A DNA stretch of 64,000 nucleotides from Lactobacillus gallinarum DSM 10532 = JCM 2011 (GCF_001434975.1 NZ_AZEL01000041.1:1-64000); one strand, 5' to 3'. Positions 35,554 through 46,462 are shown, counted from the stretch's first letter. Numbers and translations are program-made. Notes: generated from the letters alone by a model not told the origin.

Positions 35554-38500
35554 CTAATCCTTCTTTCCTAGTTTTTCCTTAATTTTAGCTAACAAATCTC
35601 TCTTACTCATGTTGCTAATCTCGTGATATTGATTATGTCTAAGCATGGCGTCAAAGAAGAAAATATCTTTAAAGTCTGAATATGTTAGAGCATTTTTGCT
35701 CCTGCCATAACGATATGGATTTAATTCAATTTGACCAGATAAAATCTGTCTAGAAGCTTCTTTAATAAGATATTCATCATATTCCAATAGCAACTGAATT
35801 TCTTCTTCGCTAAAGTTACGATCTGCTGGCAATTTAAAGCCGCCTTTTGCCTTGGTTCCTACTCCTGTATAAAGTTGAGAAGCTTGACTAGGCTTACCAT
35901 CTAATAATGGCTCAGCTTCTAACAAAATTTCCGGATTATTACTAATTAGGCCCGTATACATCAACTTAGGCTTACTATCCATTGCATTTTCACGTAAGTT
36001 TAAGCTGCTATCAATTAACTTATTACTATTTAGCCTTTCTAGCTGTCTAGTAACTGTTTGATAAAAAGCACCTAATAGCGAAAGCTTGTCCTCTTCCGCA
36101 AAGAAATGATTATTATTAGTTAAAACATCCAAGTAAGAAACCATCTGAAGGGCGATACCGTTATAAAACATCCCTAAATCAAATTTTTTAGCAGAAGATT
36201 TGTAATCGATCACTTGCGCTAAAACTTGATCTTTATTAGCAAAATTAGCTAAATCTACTCGGTCTATTTTCCCGCGTAAATTAACTTGATGATTACCAGC
36301 TAAATCCGGAATATCTAAACTGATACCTTTAATTTTTTGATCTAAACCAAAACTTAATTCAGAATATTTGGCTCGCAGCGGTGTTTCAGTTAGTGATTTA
36401 CGCCAATTTCGAGCTACCTTGGAAGTCGTATGATCTAAACAGTGGAATAAATACTGGTTAAACGGGTCATTCATCAATTGAGCATATTTACTTTCATCCT
36501 TGATAACATCTCTAACCTGATTAAGTTGCTGCTCAAGCTCTACACTACTTAAATCGGCCAAATCAAGATGCTGTTCATTCAATCGCTTAACTAACCGATC
36601 AAATGTCTCATGGAAATAATTTCCGGCTTGAATAACATCAAATTCATTTTCAAAGCGGCGCCGTAATTTTAACCCGTAGGTCAAGAAATACTCGTAAGAA
36701 TTTTCATAAAAAGTCTCCAACTGTGAAACTGATGAATACAAATTCTTACCATATAGTTCCGCTGCTAAATCTTCTCCGATATCTTCAGGCTGATTATCAA
36801 AGTCGCTTGCGTCAAGCACAACTTTTACTTTTTGTGGTAAATATTTCTGTGTAATTCTTAGAAGTTCATTTATTGCATCAGATGAAGCATTAGAATTCAT
36901 ATAGGCTAAGTAACCTAGGCTCGCATCAGGATTAGTTATGAAAGATAAAAGATCCTGCATCTTTTCTGGTAGATCATGTTGACTAAATTCAGGCGCACCA
37001 TAATTTTGTAGACGCTGATAATAAATTGACGGATCTAATTTCTCATTTGATGCATTTAAAACAGGATAAGAAATATACACTCTGTCCTGCGCTAAGGCTA
37101 AAGACAAGCCAAACTGATAATTTTGATCTAAATTATTTAGTCGCTGATTATCTTCCAAATATGCATCAGATTCAAAACTACTTTGCAATTGATTTAAATT
37201 TTCTGTCGTCAAAAAACCTGGCTTTTTTTCAATTGCAGGTAAATTTCCGCTTGTCGCACCAATAATAAAGACTTGCTTATACCCACTGGCTTGAACCATT
37301 CCCATTTCTGATAAGTTGACAGCATCAAGAGTTGAAGGGATTTGCGAGAAAGCAGCTTCCTTGAATGCGCTAATCATCATATTAAAAAATTCATCTAAAT
37401 CAAATTGCTCTGGGTTAATTGCCAGATAATCTTTCAATAATTGAATCAGCAAGTCCCATAATTGTTCAGGTTGCTGTGCTTGTTGCAAATCACCAGATTC
37501 ATTCGCATCATCGCGCCATTGTTCTAAACGCTCAGCAATTCCGTTCTTAGTCAAAAAATCAAAGAATATGGTTAGAGCTTTTTGACTATCCTTTTCTTGC
37601 TCTAATTTAGTAAACAAATTTGTAACTTTATCTACCAAATAACCACGTAATCGATCAATTTTGACCACTTCTTCATCAATTTTGTCTAATCTGATAACTT
37701 CTGCACTTACAAAATCTGCAAAATGTTTTTTCCACAAATTATGATTAATTCCGTGAGCTAAAACAAAATTTTCTAATTCATCTACATCATGAATATACTC
37801 AGCTTCTTCTTTATACCAAGATGGGATGAGCAAATGCGTCTTTAATATGGCAAGCATACTCTGCGTCTGAAATGGACTATCCTTTAAGTCACGTAAATTG
37901 AACAGATTTTCAATCAATACAACTAGAGGGTGATATTTCATTTCCTGCTGCAAATCATTAAAGAAAGGAATATTATTTTGCCGCAAAATTGGCGTTAAAT
38001 ATGTCTCATATTCTTTCAAATCTGGTGCCAAAATTAGAAAATCACGATAGCGATAATTATTCAGAGCCACTTGTTGATAAATTGTTCGCGCAACAAAATA
38101 TGCTTCCGCATACCGAGAATCAGCTTTAACAAGTTGTACTTGATTTAATTCATCAACTTTAGGAATCGTTTCTGTCCAAAGGCTGTTTAGGATTTCACGT
38201 GAAGTAGGCTCAGCAGCAATCGGAAATTCATTTGCTACATAATCCATATCTCTCTCTTGCAAAAACGAAACTAATCGCTGGATAGTTTGTTGAATGACGT
38301 AATCATAATCTCCTTCTTCAGCTTTAGGATTGATGTTTCCTAGTCTCGTTTTAAAAGCCAGTGTTACATCTTTAGCTTTTCTCATTAAGATTTGAATAGT
38401 TAACATTTCCTGCAGAGAAAAATGAGAGAAATCACAGAAATAAAAACTAACATGTTTTAAATCAGAATTTTTAGCTAAAATTTCATTCAACTGTACTTGT

Positions 38501-39036
38501 ACTTCGTTTTTAGTTGAAAATTTGCCCGCTATTTCCTCAATAAAAGCATTATAAATAATCCGTAAATCATGAATTTTACTTTTAGTTTCTTGATCTAAAT
38601 TAGTTTCATCTATGTTATCCAAATCCAAATTGCCGTCATACACTTGTAAAATCGTATTATAAAGTTGACGTACCATCCCTGAATTACTCTGTTCAAAGAT
38701 AATCAGCTCGTCTTGCTTTTCCTCAATAATATGGGTTAGCAACATCGCACTAGCAGCATCATCTAATTGTGTAGGCAATCCCTGTTCAGCATCTTTTAAG
38801 AAAAACCACGCTAAACGCGAGAACGATAACACGTACAGATTTTTGACTGCTGTCTCCGTTTGCTTTTTCTTAGATGCAAGTTTATTAATCGCTCTAACTT
38901 CTGTGGTAAACTTAATATGATTAGGAACGATGATAAAAGTTTTGTTTTCTGGGTGCTTTTGATAATTTTCAATTGCTGAGGCCAGAATTTTTTCTTGTAA
39001 TGGGTCAGTTTGTCGTCCTGTTAAAATTTTGATCAT
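35554..39036 (-). CDS. addB: AddB/RexB helicase-nuclease subunit
   Basis: The 1160-residue partner of AddA. A RecB-type nuclease motif near the C-terminus is intact ([17 protein letters not shown]). The N-terminal ATP-binding loop of Bacillus AddB (GxSGxGKT) is replaced by [12 protein letters not shown], and the Cys residues of the AddB Fe-S domain are not seen. Both are features of the RexB variant of lactic acid bacteria. In AddAB this subunit carries the Chi-recognition channel. It starts with ATG behind AAGGAAGTG, divergent from the mevalonate operon, and is followed three bases later by addA. Confidence 0.94.
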   Translation of the reverse strand: MIKILTGRQTDPLQEKILASAIENYQKHPENKTFIIVPNHIKFTTEVRAINKLASKKKQTETAVKNLYVLSFSRLAWFFLKDAEQGLPTQLDDAASAMLLTHIIEEKQDELIIFEQSNSGMVRQLYNTILQVYDGNLDLDNIDETNLDQETKSKIHDLRIIYNAFIEEIAGKFSTKNEVQVQLNEILAKNSDLKHVSFYFCDFSHFSLQEMLTIQILMRKAKDVTLAFKTRLGNINPKAEEGDYDYVIQQTIQRLVSFLQERDMDYVANEFPIAAEPTSREILNSLWTETIPKVDELNQVQLVKADSRYAEAYFVARTIYQQVALNNYRYRDFLILAPDLKEYETYLTPILRQNNIPFFNDLQQEMKYHPLVVLIENLFNLRDLKDSPFQTQSMLAILKTHLLIPSWYKEEAEYIHDVDELENFVLAHGINHNLWKKHFADFVSAEVIRLDKIDEEVVKIDRLRGYLVDKVTNLFTKLEQEKDSQKALTIFFDFLTKNGIAERLEQWRDDANESGDLQQAQQPEQLWDLLIQLLKDYLAINPEQFDLDEFFNMMISAFKEAAFSQIPSTLDAVNLSEMGMVQASGYKQVFIIGATSGNLPAIEKKPGFLTTENLNQLQSSFESDAYLEDNQRLNNLDQNYQFGLSLALAQDRVYISYPVLNASNEKLDPSIYYQRLQNYGAPEFSQHDLPEKMQDLLSFITNPDASLGYLAYMNSNASSDAINELLRITQKYLPQKVKVVLDASDFDNQPEDIGEDLAAELYGKNLYSSVSQLETFYENSYEYFLTYGLKLRRRFENEFDVIQAGNYFHETFDRLVKRLNEQHLDLADLSSVELEQQLNQVRDVIKDESKYAQLMNDPFNQYLFHCLDHTTSKVARNWRKSLTETPLRAKYSELSFGLDQKIKGISLDIPDLAGNHQVNLRGKIDRVDLANFANKDQVLAQVIDYKSSAKKFDLGMFYNGIALQMVSYLDVLTNNNHFFAEEDKLSLLGAFYQTVTRQLERLNSNKLIDSSLNLRENAMDSKPKLMYTGLISNNPEILLEAEPLLDGKPSQASQLYTGVGTKAKGGFKLPADRNFSEEEIQLLLEYDEYLIKEASRQILSGQIELNPYRYGRSKNALTYSDFKDIFFFDAMLRHNQYHEISNMSKRDLLAKIKEKLGKKD

Positions 39037-39117
39037 TTGTTCGCACTTCCTTGTTTATTATTTTATCATAGCAAGGTTGATATCTTTTATTAAATCTATT
39101 TTAAGGATGATTAAAAA

Positions 39118-40026
39118 ATGAAAACTAGTTTTTTAGCTCATGGGAAAGTAATTATTATTGGTGAACATTCTGTTGTTTACGGCTATGATGCTTTAGCGAT
39201 GCCTATCAAAGCTTTGCATATTAAAACTACTGTCGAAAACAATTCTAAAATGTGGATGGATACCGCACGCTACCATGGCTCTTTTTATGATGCTCCGAGT
39301 GAATATGATGGTCTGAAGTATGTTGTCAAAGCTATGCAAAAAAAGGCAAACAACGATGAGCCATTAAAGATCACATATACTGGAGAAATCCCTATGGAAC
39401 GAGGATTTGGCTCCAGCGCTACAGTTGCTCTAGGTACTACAAAGGCTTTAAACGAATTCTTTTCTTTAAATTTATCTGAATCTGAAATTATGGCAGTTAC
39501 CAATCAGGCAGAAATGATTAATCACGGCAAGGCTTCTGGTCTTGATGCCGCTACAGTTAATTCCAACTACTTAGTATTTTTTAACAAAAAAATGGGACCC
39601 AAAGTTTTACAAGCTGAATTAGGTGCTACACTTTTAATTATGGACACTGGAGAATTAGGCAATACTAAGAAGGCTGTTACTCAAGTAAGTCAACTTTTAA
39701 GTGAATCAAAAAAGGCAAATGTTAATATGAAACGCTTAGGCGAATTAGCTGATCTGACAAAAAAAGCCTGGATTGATCATGATATCAAAACTGTAGGTAA
39801 TATTTTTAATGAAGCACAAACGATTTTGCATTCTTTTAATATTTCAACTACCAAAATTGATCAATTACAAAAAATTGCTCTAGATAATGGTGCCCTTGGC
39901 TTCAAATTATCTGGTGGTGGCTTAGGCGGAATTACTATTGCTCTATGCGAGAACCAAGAAATCGCCAAAAACATTGCGGATAAATGTCAAGATCTAATTA
40001 GTAACTACTGGGTGGAGAAAATTTAA
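39118..40026 (+). CDS. mvk: Mevalonate kinase
   Basis: A 302-residue GHMP kinase phosphorylating mevalonate at C5, the first step of the lower mevalonate pathway to isopentenyl diphosphate. Motifs are the N-terminal HGKVIIIGEHSVVYGYDALAMPI, the ATP loop MERGFGSSATVALGTTKAL (about 95) and the C-terminal KLSGGGLGGITIAL. AAGGATGATTAAAA precedes the ATG. It is first in the operon; its stop overlaps the mvaD start by one base. Confidence 0.95.
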   Translation: MKTSFLAHGKVIIIGEHSVVYGYDALAMPIKALHIKTTVENNSKMWMDTARYHGSFYDAPSEYDGLKYVVKAMQKKANNDEPLKITYTGEIPMERGFGSSATVALGTTKALNEFFSLNLSESEIMAVTNQAEMINHGKASGLDAATVNSNYLVFFNKKMGPKVLQAELGATLLIMDTGELGNTKKAVTQVSQLLSESKKANVNMKRLGELADLTKKAWIDHDIKTVGNIFNEAQTILHSFNISTTKIDQLQKIALDNGALGFKLSGGGLGGITIALCENQEIAKNIADKCQDLISNYWVEKI

Positions 40027-40988
40027 TGTCAAAAATAGTACGTGCTCATACAAATATCGCTTTAATTAAATATTGGGGTAAAGCAAATGCGGAATTAAGA
40101 CTTCCCTTAATGTCTAGTCTCTCAATGACACTAGATGCTTTTTATACCGATACTACAATCGAAAAGACAAACGATGATCCTGCTTTTTATTTAAATGGAA
40201 AAAAGCAAGATTCTAAACAAAGCCAACGAGTTTTTTCATATTTGGCCAAACTTCAAAATAAATTTGGTTTTCATGACAACTTAATCGTTAAATCTGTTAA
40301 TCATGTTCCAACCTCTGCTGGACTCGCCTCTTCTAGTTCAGCCTTCGCCGCATTGGCAGCTGCTTTTTGCCAATGCTATAATATCCAAGTTGACAAAAAA
40401 GAGTTGTCACGTTTAGCACGAATCGGTTCTGGTTCCGCATGTCGCTCTATTTTTGGTGGGTTCTCGGTTTGGCAAAAGGGAGATTCCGACGAAAGTTCTT
40501 ATGCATATGCTTTAGATGAACATCCTCAAATGGATCTACACCTTTTGGCTGTAGAATTAAACACTAAGCAAAAGAAGATTTCTTCTACTAGCGGCATGAA
40601 AGAAGCACAATCTTCTCCTTTCTTTAAGCCTTGGCTTGAACGCAATGAAAGTGAACTAAAGCAAATGATTACGGCCATTAAAAATAATGACTTTACCGCA
40701 TTAGGTGAACTAGCAGAATTAAATGCTAATGAAATGCATGCCATCAATTTAACCGCTCAACCTGAATTTACGTACTTTGAACCAGATACAATTCGCGCCA
40801 TTAAATTAGCTGAAGATCTTCGCAAGGAAGGAATTGAATGCTACTATACTATAGATGCTGGTCCAAACATTAAAGTTCTTTGCCGGTTAAGAAATAGCAA
40901 AGAAATTGTTGAACGCTTTAAGTCAGTATTTAATAATGTTAATATAGTGATTGCAAATTTTGGTCCTGGTATTACCTACTTGGATTAA
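40026..40988 (+). CDS. mvaD: Diphosphomevalonate decarboxylase
   Basis: A 320-residue GHMP-family enzyme that decarboxylates mevalonate diphosphate to isopentenyl diphosphate. Seen are AHTNIALIKYWGKANAELRLPLMSSLSMTLD at the N-terminus, the phosphate loop PTSAGLASSSSAFAALAAA (about 95) and the catalytic region with TIDAGPNIKVLC. It is the second gene of four in the operon. Confidence 0.95.
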   Translation: MSKIVRAHTNIALIKYWGKANAELRLPLMSSLSMTLDAFYTDTTIEKTNDDPAFYLNGKKQDSKQSQRVFSYLAKLQNKFGFHDNLIVKSVNHVPTSAGLASSSSAFAALAAAFCQCYNIQVDKKELSRLARIGSGSACRSIFGGFSVWQKGDSDESSYAYALDEHPQMDLHLLAVELNTKQKKISSTSGMKEAQSSPFFKPWLERNESELKQMITAIKNNDFTALGELAELNANEMHAINLTAQPEFTYFEPDTIRAIKLAEDLRKEGIECYYTIDAGPNIKVLCRLRNSKEIVERFKSVFNNVNIVIANFGPGITYLD

Positions 40989-41031
40989 TCGTTGTAATAG
41001 AAAGTTAATTAGATTCGAGGATTTAATTCTT

Positions 41032-42114
41032 TTGATAACAGAAAAAGCACCCGGAAAATTATATATCGCTGGAGAATACGCCGTTTTAGAACAAAACTGT
41101 CCTGCTGTTTTAGTTGCCGTAAATCAATTTGTACGTGTTTCAATTACTAAAAGCAAGACTTCTACGGGCTTAATCCACTCTAAACAATATTCACAAGATT
41201 CTATTCACTGGATCCGTCAAGGTTCTAAGATGGTAATCGATAATCGTGATAACCCATTTGAATACATTTTATCTGCAATTTCTTACACAGAACAATATTG
41301 TATTGAACAAAACATTAAGATGAAAGTCTACGATCTGCATGTTAATTCAGATCTAGATTCTGCTGATGGTAAAAAGTATGGTTTAGGTTCAAGTGCCGCT
41401 GTCACTGTAGCTACGGTTAAAGCTATTTTACACTTCTATGGTGTCAAAATGAGCAATGAACTAGTATATAAATTATCTGCCATTTCCCATTATTCTGTCC
41501 AAGGTAATGGTTCTGCTGGTGACATTGCAGCTAGTGTTTATGGTGGTTGGCTAGCCTACCAAACTTTTGATAAAAAATGGCTACAATATGAACTAACTAA
41601 TAAAACCTTATCAGAAGTCATAAATGAAGCTTGGCCAGGACTTAAGATTGAGTTGCTAACCCCACCTCACGATATGAAATTAATGATTGGTTGGAGTCAA
41701 AAGCCAGCATCAACTTCTCGTTTAGTTGATGAAACCAACGCTAATAAGGCAGCTTTAAATATGGAATACAAAAACTTCTTAGCTGCTTCTAGAGAATGCG
41801 TATTAAAGATGATTGCCGGCTTTGAGGCAAATGATATTCCATTAATAAAGAAGCAAATTCGTGTTAATCGTCATTTATTACAACATTTTGCTAAAATTAA
41901 CCAAATTGCCATTGAAATTCCACGTTTGACTCAATTAATCAAAATTGCTGAAGACTTTGGTGGTGCCGCTAAAACTTCTGGTGCTGGTAATGGTGACTGC
42001 GGTATTGTAATTACTGGTGCTGACACTGATGTTGATGCATTAGAGAGTGAATGGCGCCGCAATGGGATTTTACCTTTGAACTTTAGAGTTCACCAAATTA
42101 GCCTTGCTCACTAA
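41032..42114 (+). CDS. Phosphomevalonate kinase
   Basis: A 360-residue GHMP kinase making mevalonate diphosphate. N-terminal TEKAPGKLYIAGEYAVLE, the ATP loop KYGLGSSAAVTVATVKAIL (about 115) and C-terminal KTSGAGNGDCGIVI are typical. An open frame runs from 40951, inside mvaD, but the real start is TTG at 41032: GAGGATTTAATTC lies directly before it and the family N-terminus begins there. It lies 43 bases after mvaD. Confidence 0.93.
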   Translation: MITEKAPGKLYIAGEYAVLEQNCPAVLVAVNQFVRVSITKSKTSTGLIHSKQYSQDSIHWIRQGSKMVIDNRDNPFEYILSAISYTEQYCIEQNIKMKVYDLHVNSDLDSADGKKYGLGSSAAVTVATVKAILHFYGVKMSNELVYKLSAISHYSVQGNGSAGDIAASVYGGWLAYQTFDKKWLQYELTNKTLSEVINEAWPGLKIELLTPPHDMKLMIGWSQKPASTSRLVDETNANKAALNMEYKNFLAASRECVLKMIAGFEANDIPLIKKQIRVNRHLLQHFAKINQIAIEIPRLTQLIKIAEDFGGAAKTSGAGNGDCGIVITGADTDVDALESEWRRNGILPLNFRVHQISLAH

Positions 42115-42127
42115 TTGGAGAATCAAT

Positions 42128-43144
42128 ATGTCAATTAGATCTGAAAGAAAAGAAGAACATCTGAAATTAGCTCAGATGTTTTTTAATGAAGAAAAATATA
42201 ATAGTTTTGATCAAATGCATCTGTTACGCCCTGCTCTACCAGAGAGGAAAGTTGATCGCACTATTTTGGCAACAGAAATGTTCAACAAGAGCGTTTCTGC
42301 TCCTTTTTTTATCAATGCAATGACAGGTGGATCAAAACAATCCTTAATAATTAATCAGGCTCTGGGAAAGATCGCACATCAAGAAAAGATTGCTCTAGCT
42401 CTTGGTTCTGCTAGCATTTTAGCTAAGGAAAAGGATCAATTAGAAAGTTTTTATGTTGCTCGCAATGAAGACCCAAATGGCGTTTTAATTGTCAATGTTA
42501 ATCCAGAAACTCCCATTAGTGCGATTAAACAAACAATAAATGAATTGCAAGCTGATGCATTACAGATTCACCTTAATACAGTCCAAGAAATTGCAATGCC
42601 AGAAGGTGATCGTGACTTTATTTGGCTCGATAAAATCAAGAATATCCTCGATCAAATTTCCATCCCCGTGATTATTAAGGAAGTAGGATTTGGTCTTGAT
42701 CAAAACAGCATTCACCTGCTTAAAGAAAATGGCATTAAGTACTTTGACATTGCAGGTGCTGGGGGAACAAATTTCGCTCAAATTGAAAATGCACGTAATT
42801 CACGGGATGTTTCTTATCTAGAAGACATCGGATTACCTACTGTTGTTTCAGCCTTAATGGCACAAAAAGAAAACGTTAATTTTATTGTTTCAGGTGGTGT
42901 ATGTAACCCGCTAGATATTTTAAAAGGGCTAGCTTTAGGTGGACAATTTGTTGGTATTTCTAATGTATTCTTGCAGGAATTCAACAAGAATGGTTTTGAG
43001 GGACTTCAAACCTTAATCAGCGATTGGAAAGATGAATTAGCTGCTTTAATTGCGATTTATGGTAAAAACGATTTGGCATCCCTACCCCAAATAAAAAAAT
43101 ACTATGATCTACAACTAAAGAACCAAATAGATCAATTAATTTAA
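42128..43144 (+). CDS. fni: Type 2 isopentenyl-diphosphate isomerase
   Basis: A 338-residue FMN-dependent isomerase interconverting isopentenyl and dimethylallyl diphosphate. The FMN/substrate barrel shows FFINAMTGGSK (about 57), LGSASILAK, IHLNTVQE and the phosphate-binding region FDIAGAGGTNFAQIE. The start at 42128 follows TTGGAGAATCAAT, just after the pmk stop. It closes the lower mevalonate operon. The upper-pathway genes mvaS and mvaA are not in the window. Confidence 0.95.
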   Translation: MSIRSERKEEHLKLAQMFFNEEKYNSFDQMHLLRPALPERKVDRTILATEMFNKSVSAPFFINAMTGGSKQSLIINQALGKIAHQEKIALALGSASILAKEKDQLESFYVARNEDPNGVLIVNVNPETPISAIKQTINELQADALQIHLNTVQEIAMPEGDRDFIWLDKIKNILDQISIPVIIKEVGFGLDQNSIHLLKENGIKYFDIAGAGGTNFAQIENARNSRDVSYLEDIGLPTVVSALMAQKENVNFIVSGGVCNPLDILKGLALGGQFVGISNVFLQEFNKNGFEGLQTLISDWKDELAALIAIYGKNDLASLPQIKKYYDLQLKNQIDQLI

Positions 43145-43148
43145 TATC

Positions 43149-43184
43149 AAAAAAGCACTAGACAATCTAGTGCTTTTATTTTAC
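43149..43184 (+). terminator. Terminator of the mevalonate operon
   Basis: Arms AAAAGCACTAGA and TCTAGTGCTTTT with a three-base loop and T-rich tail. Confidence 0.9.
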
Positions 43185-43243
43185 ATAATTTTTATTATTT
43201 TGGCCTCTATATCTTTCTTACTTTTATTTTTATTGTAGAAAAG

Positions 43244-43295
43244 AAAAAGGATTAAGCATTCCTGATCCCCGGATCTAATGCTTAATCCTTTTAAT
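43244..43295 (-). terminator. Long terminator downstream of rsmF
   Basis: Arms GGATTAAGCATT and AATGCTTAATCC, with inner GATCC/GGATC pairs. On the minus strand it is followed by TTTTTCTTTTC. It lies about 85 bases after the rsmF stop. Confidence 0.8.
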
Positions 43296-43379
43296 ATTTA
43301 TTTAGTTCTTTTTCTTACGGTCCAAGCCGAAGATTGAGAAACAGTCGAAAAATTTCTTTTATAGCCGCAACTGCCGCGA

Positions 43380-44762
43380 TTATTTTCTAAGTCCTTTAGG
43401 ATAGAAATTTTTCAAAATTCCATTACCAGTAATTTTGCCAAAACTAAAAATCATTTGACTATAACTAACCAGCACAAAACCACGCAAATCACTTTGGACC
43501 TTAATCGTTTCTCCATGTAAGTACTTTTGGTAATCATCCAAGATTGCCAAATCAACTACACATGTCTGCTCCAATTGACCTAATACTTCTGCAAGTTGAT
43601 GACCCGGTTCGAATCTCTTTTTCTTTAGAATTCCTAATTCGACACCATTATTAACAATGTGCAGCTTAGTCTTTTCAGGTAAAACAATCGCAGGAATAAA
43701 GACATGATCATTTCTAACCATTGCTTTTTTAGACCAATCACTCAAACTAGTAGGCAAATTAAATTGATTAATCACCTCTGCAACTAGTTCTTGTTCGTTC
43801 TTAGTCAAACGCAATGGATTCTTTTTTTGCTTTTTCTTTTTACTCTTTTTGGTTACAACTTCTACATTGCCACCATTTTTCTGCAATACAGCAGCAAACT
43901 GACCTTCACCGACTCCATCTTGTGGCCAAAATCTAAGCGTTTTGGTCAAATCTTGATTATTATCACTCCACTCAGGATGACCTAGACTTATTCTTTCATC
44001 TTTGATTCCAGTATCTAAAATACTAAAATCGTGTTCATTAACTAACCAGCTAACAATTTGTTCATCTTCTTCTGGAGCAAACGTACAAGTCGAATAGATC
44101 AAGCGTCCATTTGGCTTGAGCATCTTAACTGCTTCGTTCAAGATATCTTTTTGTCTTCTTTGACATGTCAAAACATAATCTTGAGCCCAATAATCAATTG
44201 CTTCAGGATTCTTTCTAAACATCCCTTCTCCACTACATGGAGCATCAACTAAAATTACGTCAAAGAAATCAGAAAATACTGGCGAAAGTTTTTCTGGGCT
44301 TTCATTAGTAATCAGTGCATTACTTATTCCCCAACGCTCGATATTTTCTCTTAAAGCTTTAGCTCTACTGCCAGAGATTTCATTAGCAACTAACAGTCCT
44401 TCGTTTTCTAGCTGCTCTCCTAATTCAGTTGTTTTCCCACCAGGAGCAGCACAAAGATCTAATACCCTGTCTCCAGGCTTAACACCGCTCAACGCAGCAG
44501 GAAACATCGCAGCAGGATCTTGCGAATAAACGTATCCACTTACCCATTCAGGATCTTCACCGCTTATTTCGCCATAATATGCATCCCTAAGATCAGGAAT
44601 TGGTTTATTTAAGTCATAAGATAATTTGATCGGATTCTTTAACGTATTAATTCTAAAAGCCTTTTTGCTTTCTTCATTCATTGCCGTAAAAAGTGCTGTC
44701 GCTTCTTTATCGCCTAATAATTTTTCGTATTTTTCTTTAAATTCAACGGGTAGCTTTAACAA
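43380..44762 (-). CDS. rsmF: RsmF-type 16S rRNA cytosine-5 methyltransferase
   Basis: A 460-residue NOL1/NOP2/Sun-family RNA m5C methyltransferase. The SAM site VLDLCAAPGGKTTELGEQL (about 100-118) is followed by the two catalytic Cys motifs, VDAPCSGEGMFRK and YSTCTFAPEEDE. The C-terminal part (about 310-460) is a PUA-like RNA-binding extension with a poly-Lys linker (KKSKKKKQKKN). The start is TTG behind AAAGGAT and overlaps the end of the upstream membrane-protein gene by about 20 bases. Confidence 0.92.
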   Translation of the reverse strand: MLKLPVEFKEKYEKLLGDKEATALFTAMNEESKKAFRINTLKNPIKLSYDLNKPIPDLRDAYYGEISGEDPEWVSGYVYSQDPAAMFPAALSGVKPGDRVLDLCAAPGGKTTELGEQLENEGLLVANEISGSRAKALRENIERWGISNALITNESPEKLSPVFSDFFDVILVDAPCSGEGMFRKNPEAIDYWAQDYVLTCQRRQKDILNEAVKMLKPNGRLIYSTCTFAPEEDEQIVSWLVNEHDFSILDTGIKDERISLGHPEWSDNNQDLTKTLRFWPQDGVGEGQFAAVLQKNGGNVEVVTKKSKKKKQKKNPLRLTKNEQELVAEVINQFNLPTSLSDWSKKAMVRNDHVFIPAIVLPEKTKLHIVNNGVELGILKKKRFEPGHQLAEVLGQLEQTCVVDLAILDDYQKYLHGETIKVQSDLRGFVLVSYSQMIFSFGKITGNGILKNFYPKGLRK

Positions 44763-45720
44763 CTTTTTTATCCTTTCTTATTAAGTGATATAACGTGATA
44801 CAAAATGCCACTACATTCATTAGCCATGCCACAAGTAAAACTATGCTCAACACACTAGCCACTGAATAAAATGCATGCCATCTTAAAAAGATATATGCTA
44901 AAAGTCCACAAACGCCTTCTACCATTAAAGTACGAGCACTACGATTAATTACCCAATTGCGGAATAAATCGCCATGAAGGTGGGTTAATTTAGCTTGTCG
45001 CATCATTAAAATTGCAAGTACTATATTAGTTACCACACCTAGTATCATGCAAGTTATTAACATTAAAATATTAGGCAATACTGACAAGCGGTCACGGTGA
45101 TGTTCCTGTACAAATGAAGGAATATGAAGCTTAGTGTGATAATGTTTAGCTATCTTACTAATTACATACGGAGTACTATCAATCACTATCCTATAATTTC
45201 TTAACTGATCTCGTGCTGTAGGCTGATTTACTCCTGTGCTCAGATAATATTTATCCATTTCAACTTGAGGATAATTTTTAAACGTGCCAATTACAGAATA
45301 ATAATTTCGTCCTAAAACAACATATTTATTATTTTGTGCTTCTAAAACATTGATCTTAGCGGTAGGACCTAATACAGCAAATGAGACTTTCCCTTCAAAA
45401 TCATCTGGAGAAAAATAGCGTCCTGTTTCTGTCGGCAAACTTTTTACCACATGATTACTCCAGACTAAGACCTGCTTTTTTTCATAATTACTATCGAAGT
45501 GTAATTGAATCTTATGATTTTTATAGTTCTTATTTAGGTAACGTAAAAAAGAACTAATGCTTTCATCGCTATCTGTTCTAAAATAGCGTGTATTGTTAGT
45601 CAGCCCATGGGCTTCTAATACTTCATCTGCATAATCAGATTGAATATTAGAAATCATAGTGCCTATTCCCAAAAACATAATTAACGGTACTAAAAGTAAA
45701 AAAATTCTTTTAAAATTCAT
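44743..45720 (-). CDS. MacB/FtsX-like orphan membrane protein
   Basis: A 325-residue membrane protein that I do not recognise by name. It has one N-terminal helix (about 6-24), an extracellular domain of about 180 residues, then three helices (about 215-237, 262-280, 285-310) and a basic tail. This is the topology of MacB/FtsX-type ABC permeases, but no ATPase gene is adjacent. Its ATG overlaps the end of the upstream methyltransferase-like gene and its end overlaps rsmF, so the three are probably cotranscribed. An independent mechanosensing or scaffold role is possible; none can be assigned. Confidence 0.65.
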   Translation of the reverse strand: MNFKRIFLLLVPLIMFLGIGTMISNIQSDYADEVLEAHGLTNNTRYFRTDSDESISSFLRYLNKNYKNHKIQLHFDSNYEKKQVLVWSNHVVKSLPTETGRYFSPDDFEGKVSFAVLGPTAKINVLEAQNNKYVVLGRNYYSVIGTFKNYPQVEMDKYYLSTGVNQPTARDQLRNYRIVIDSTPYVISKIAKHYHTKLHIPSFVQEHHRDRLSVLPNILMLITCMILGVVTNIVLAILMMRQAKLTHLHGDLFRNWVINRSARTLMVEGVCGLLAYIFLRWHAFYSVASVLSIVLLVAWLMNVVAFCITLYHLIRKDKKVVKATR

Positions 45721-46462
45721 TATCTATCTCAAATATCCGTTCATCAATAAAATCAAAACTTTGAAATGAACTATTAATTTCATTCAAAGCTGCTGTATGT
45801 TTAAACCAATTACGTTGCCAGAATTCTGGCGAATTAGTTGCCCCATCTTCTTCACCAATGAAGATAAAATGCTTTGCATTACTATATTTTTGCCATGCAT
45901 CAATTGCCGTAAGATCACTTTGACCGAAATTGGGTGACCAAGAGCAAAGAATCAAATCCACATCGGAATACTTTTTTATTGCTTGCGCTGCTTCTAAATT
46001 AATAACTGGATGAAATGGCTCCGCACCTGTTGATGAAGTCTTAGCCCATTCTAAGGAATCCGTACTTATTGTTTGAATTCCAACATTTGCTAGTGTACTT
46101 GACCAATAAGCATTGCCAGCCATAATTTCCAAAGCAGTATCAATCTGCATCTTATCTTTTATCAAAGCTGCCGTTTTTAAATTGGCTATTGACCAAATGC
46201 CATATTTCAAAGATAAGTATTGCCGAAAATTATTAAATAAGTTATTAATATCGGTTAATTTTCTTTTTTGATTATTTCCGATTTCTTTTAAAACATCTTC
46301 AAATTGATCTGGTAATAATCCCAATTTATCTGGTGCGGCTTTTAACGGCTTACCATTACCAACGTAATGATCAATTTGTTTTATTTCTTCTACTTGACCA
46401 TGTATCAGAGGATGATTAATTTCATCATCTAACATAGTTAATTTGTGCAAATAATTCGTCAT
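45710..46462 (-). CDS. SAM-dependent methyltransferase-like protein
   Basis: A 250-residue soluble protein. The middle shows a class I methyltransferase pattern: a glycine-poor motif I (ALEIMAGNAYWSSTLANVG, about 112-130), an acidic residue after the second strand (ISTDSLEW), and LILCSWSPNFGQSD as a motif IV-like strand. The N-terminal 90 residues are helical. AGGAAGAT precedes the ATG. Substrate and even activity are uncertain, because the canonical GxGxG is replaced by MAGNAYW. Confidence 0.65.
   Translation of the reverse strand: MTNYLHKLTMLDDEINHPLIHGQVEEIKQIDHYVGNGKPLKAAPDKLGLLPDQFEDVLKEIGNNQKRKLTDINNLFNNFRQYLSLKYGIWSIANLKTAALIKDKMQIDTALEIMAGNAYWSSTLANVGIQTISTDSLEWAKTSSTGAEPFHPVINLEAAQAIKKYSDVDLILCSWSPNFGQSDLTAIDAWQKYSNAKHFIFIGEEDGATNSPEFWQRNWFKHTAALNEINSSFQSFDFIDERIFEIDNEF

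Noticed and set aside
40951-41031. Longer N-terminus for phosphomevalonate kinase
   Set aside because: It would lie inside mvaD and run through the ribosome binding site; the family N-terminus begins at the TTG at 41032.
15990-43082. Other GCATCCC heptamers (for example 5205, 13013, 15468, 20665, 22360, 24160, 43076)
   Set aside because: They lack the leading T and show no consistent strand preference, so they were not counted as copies of the octamer.
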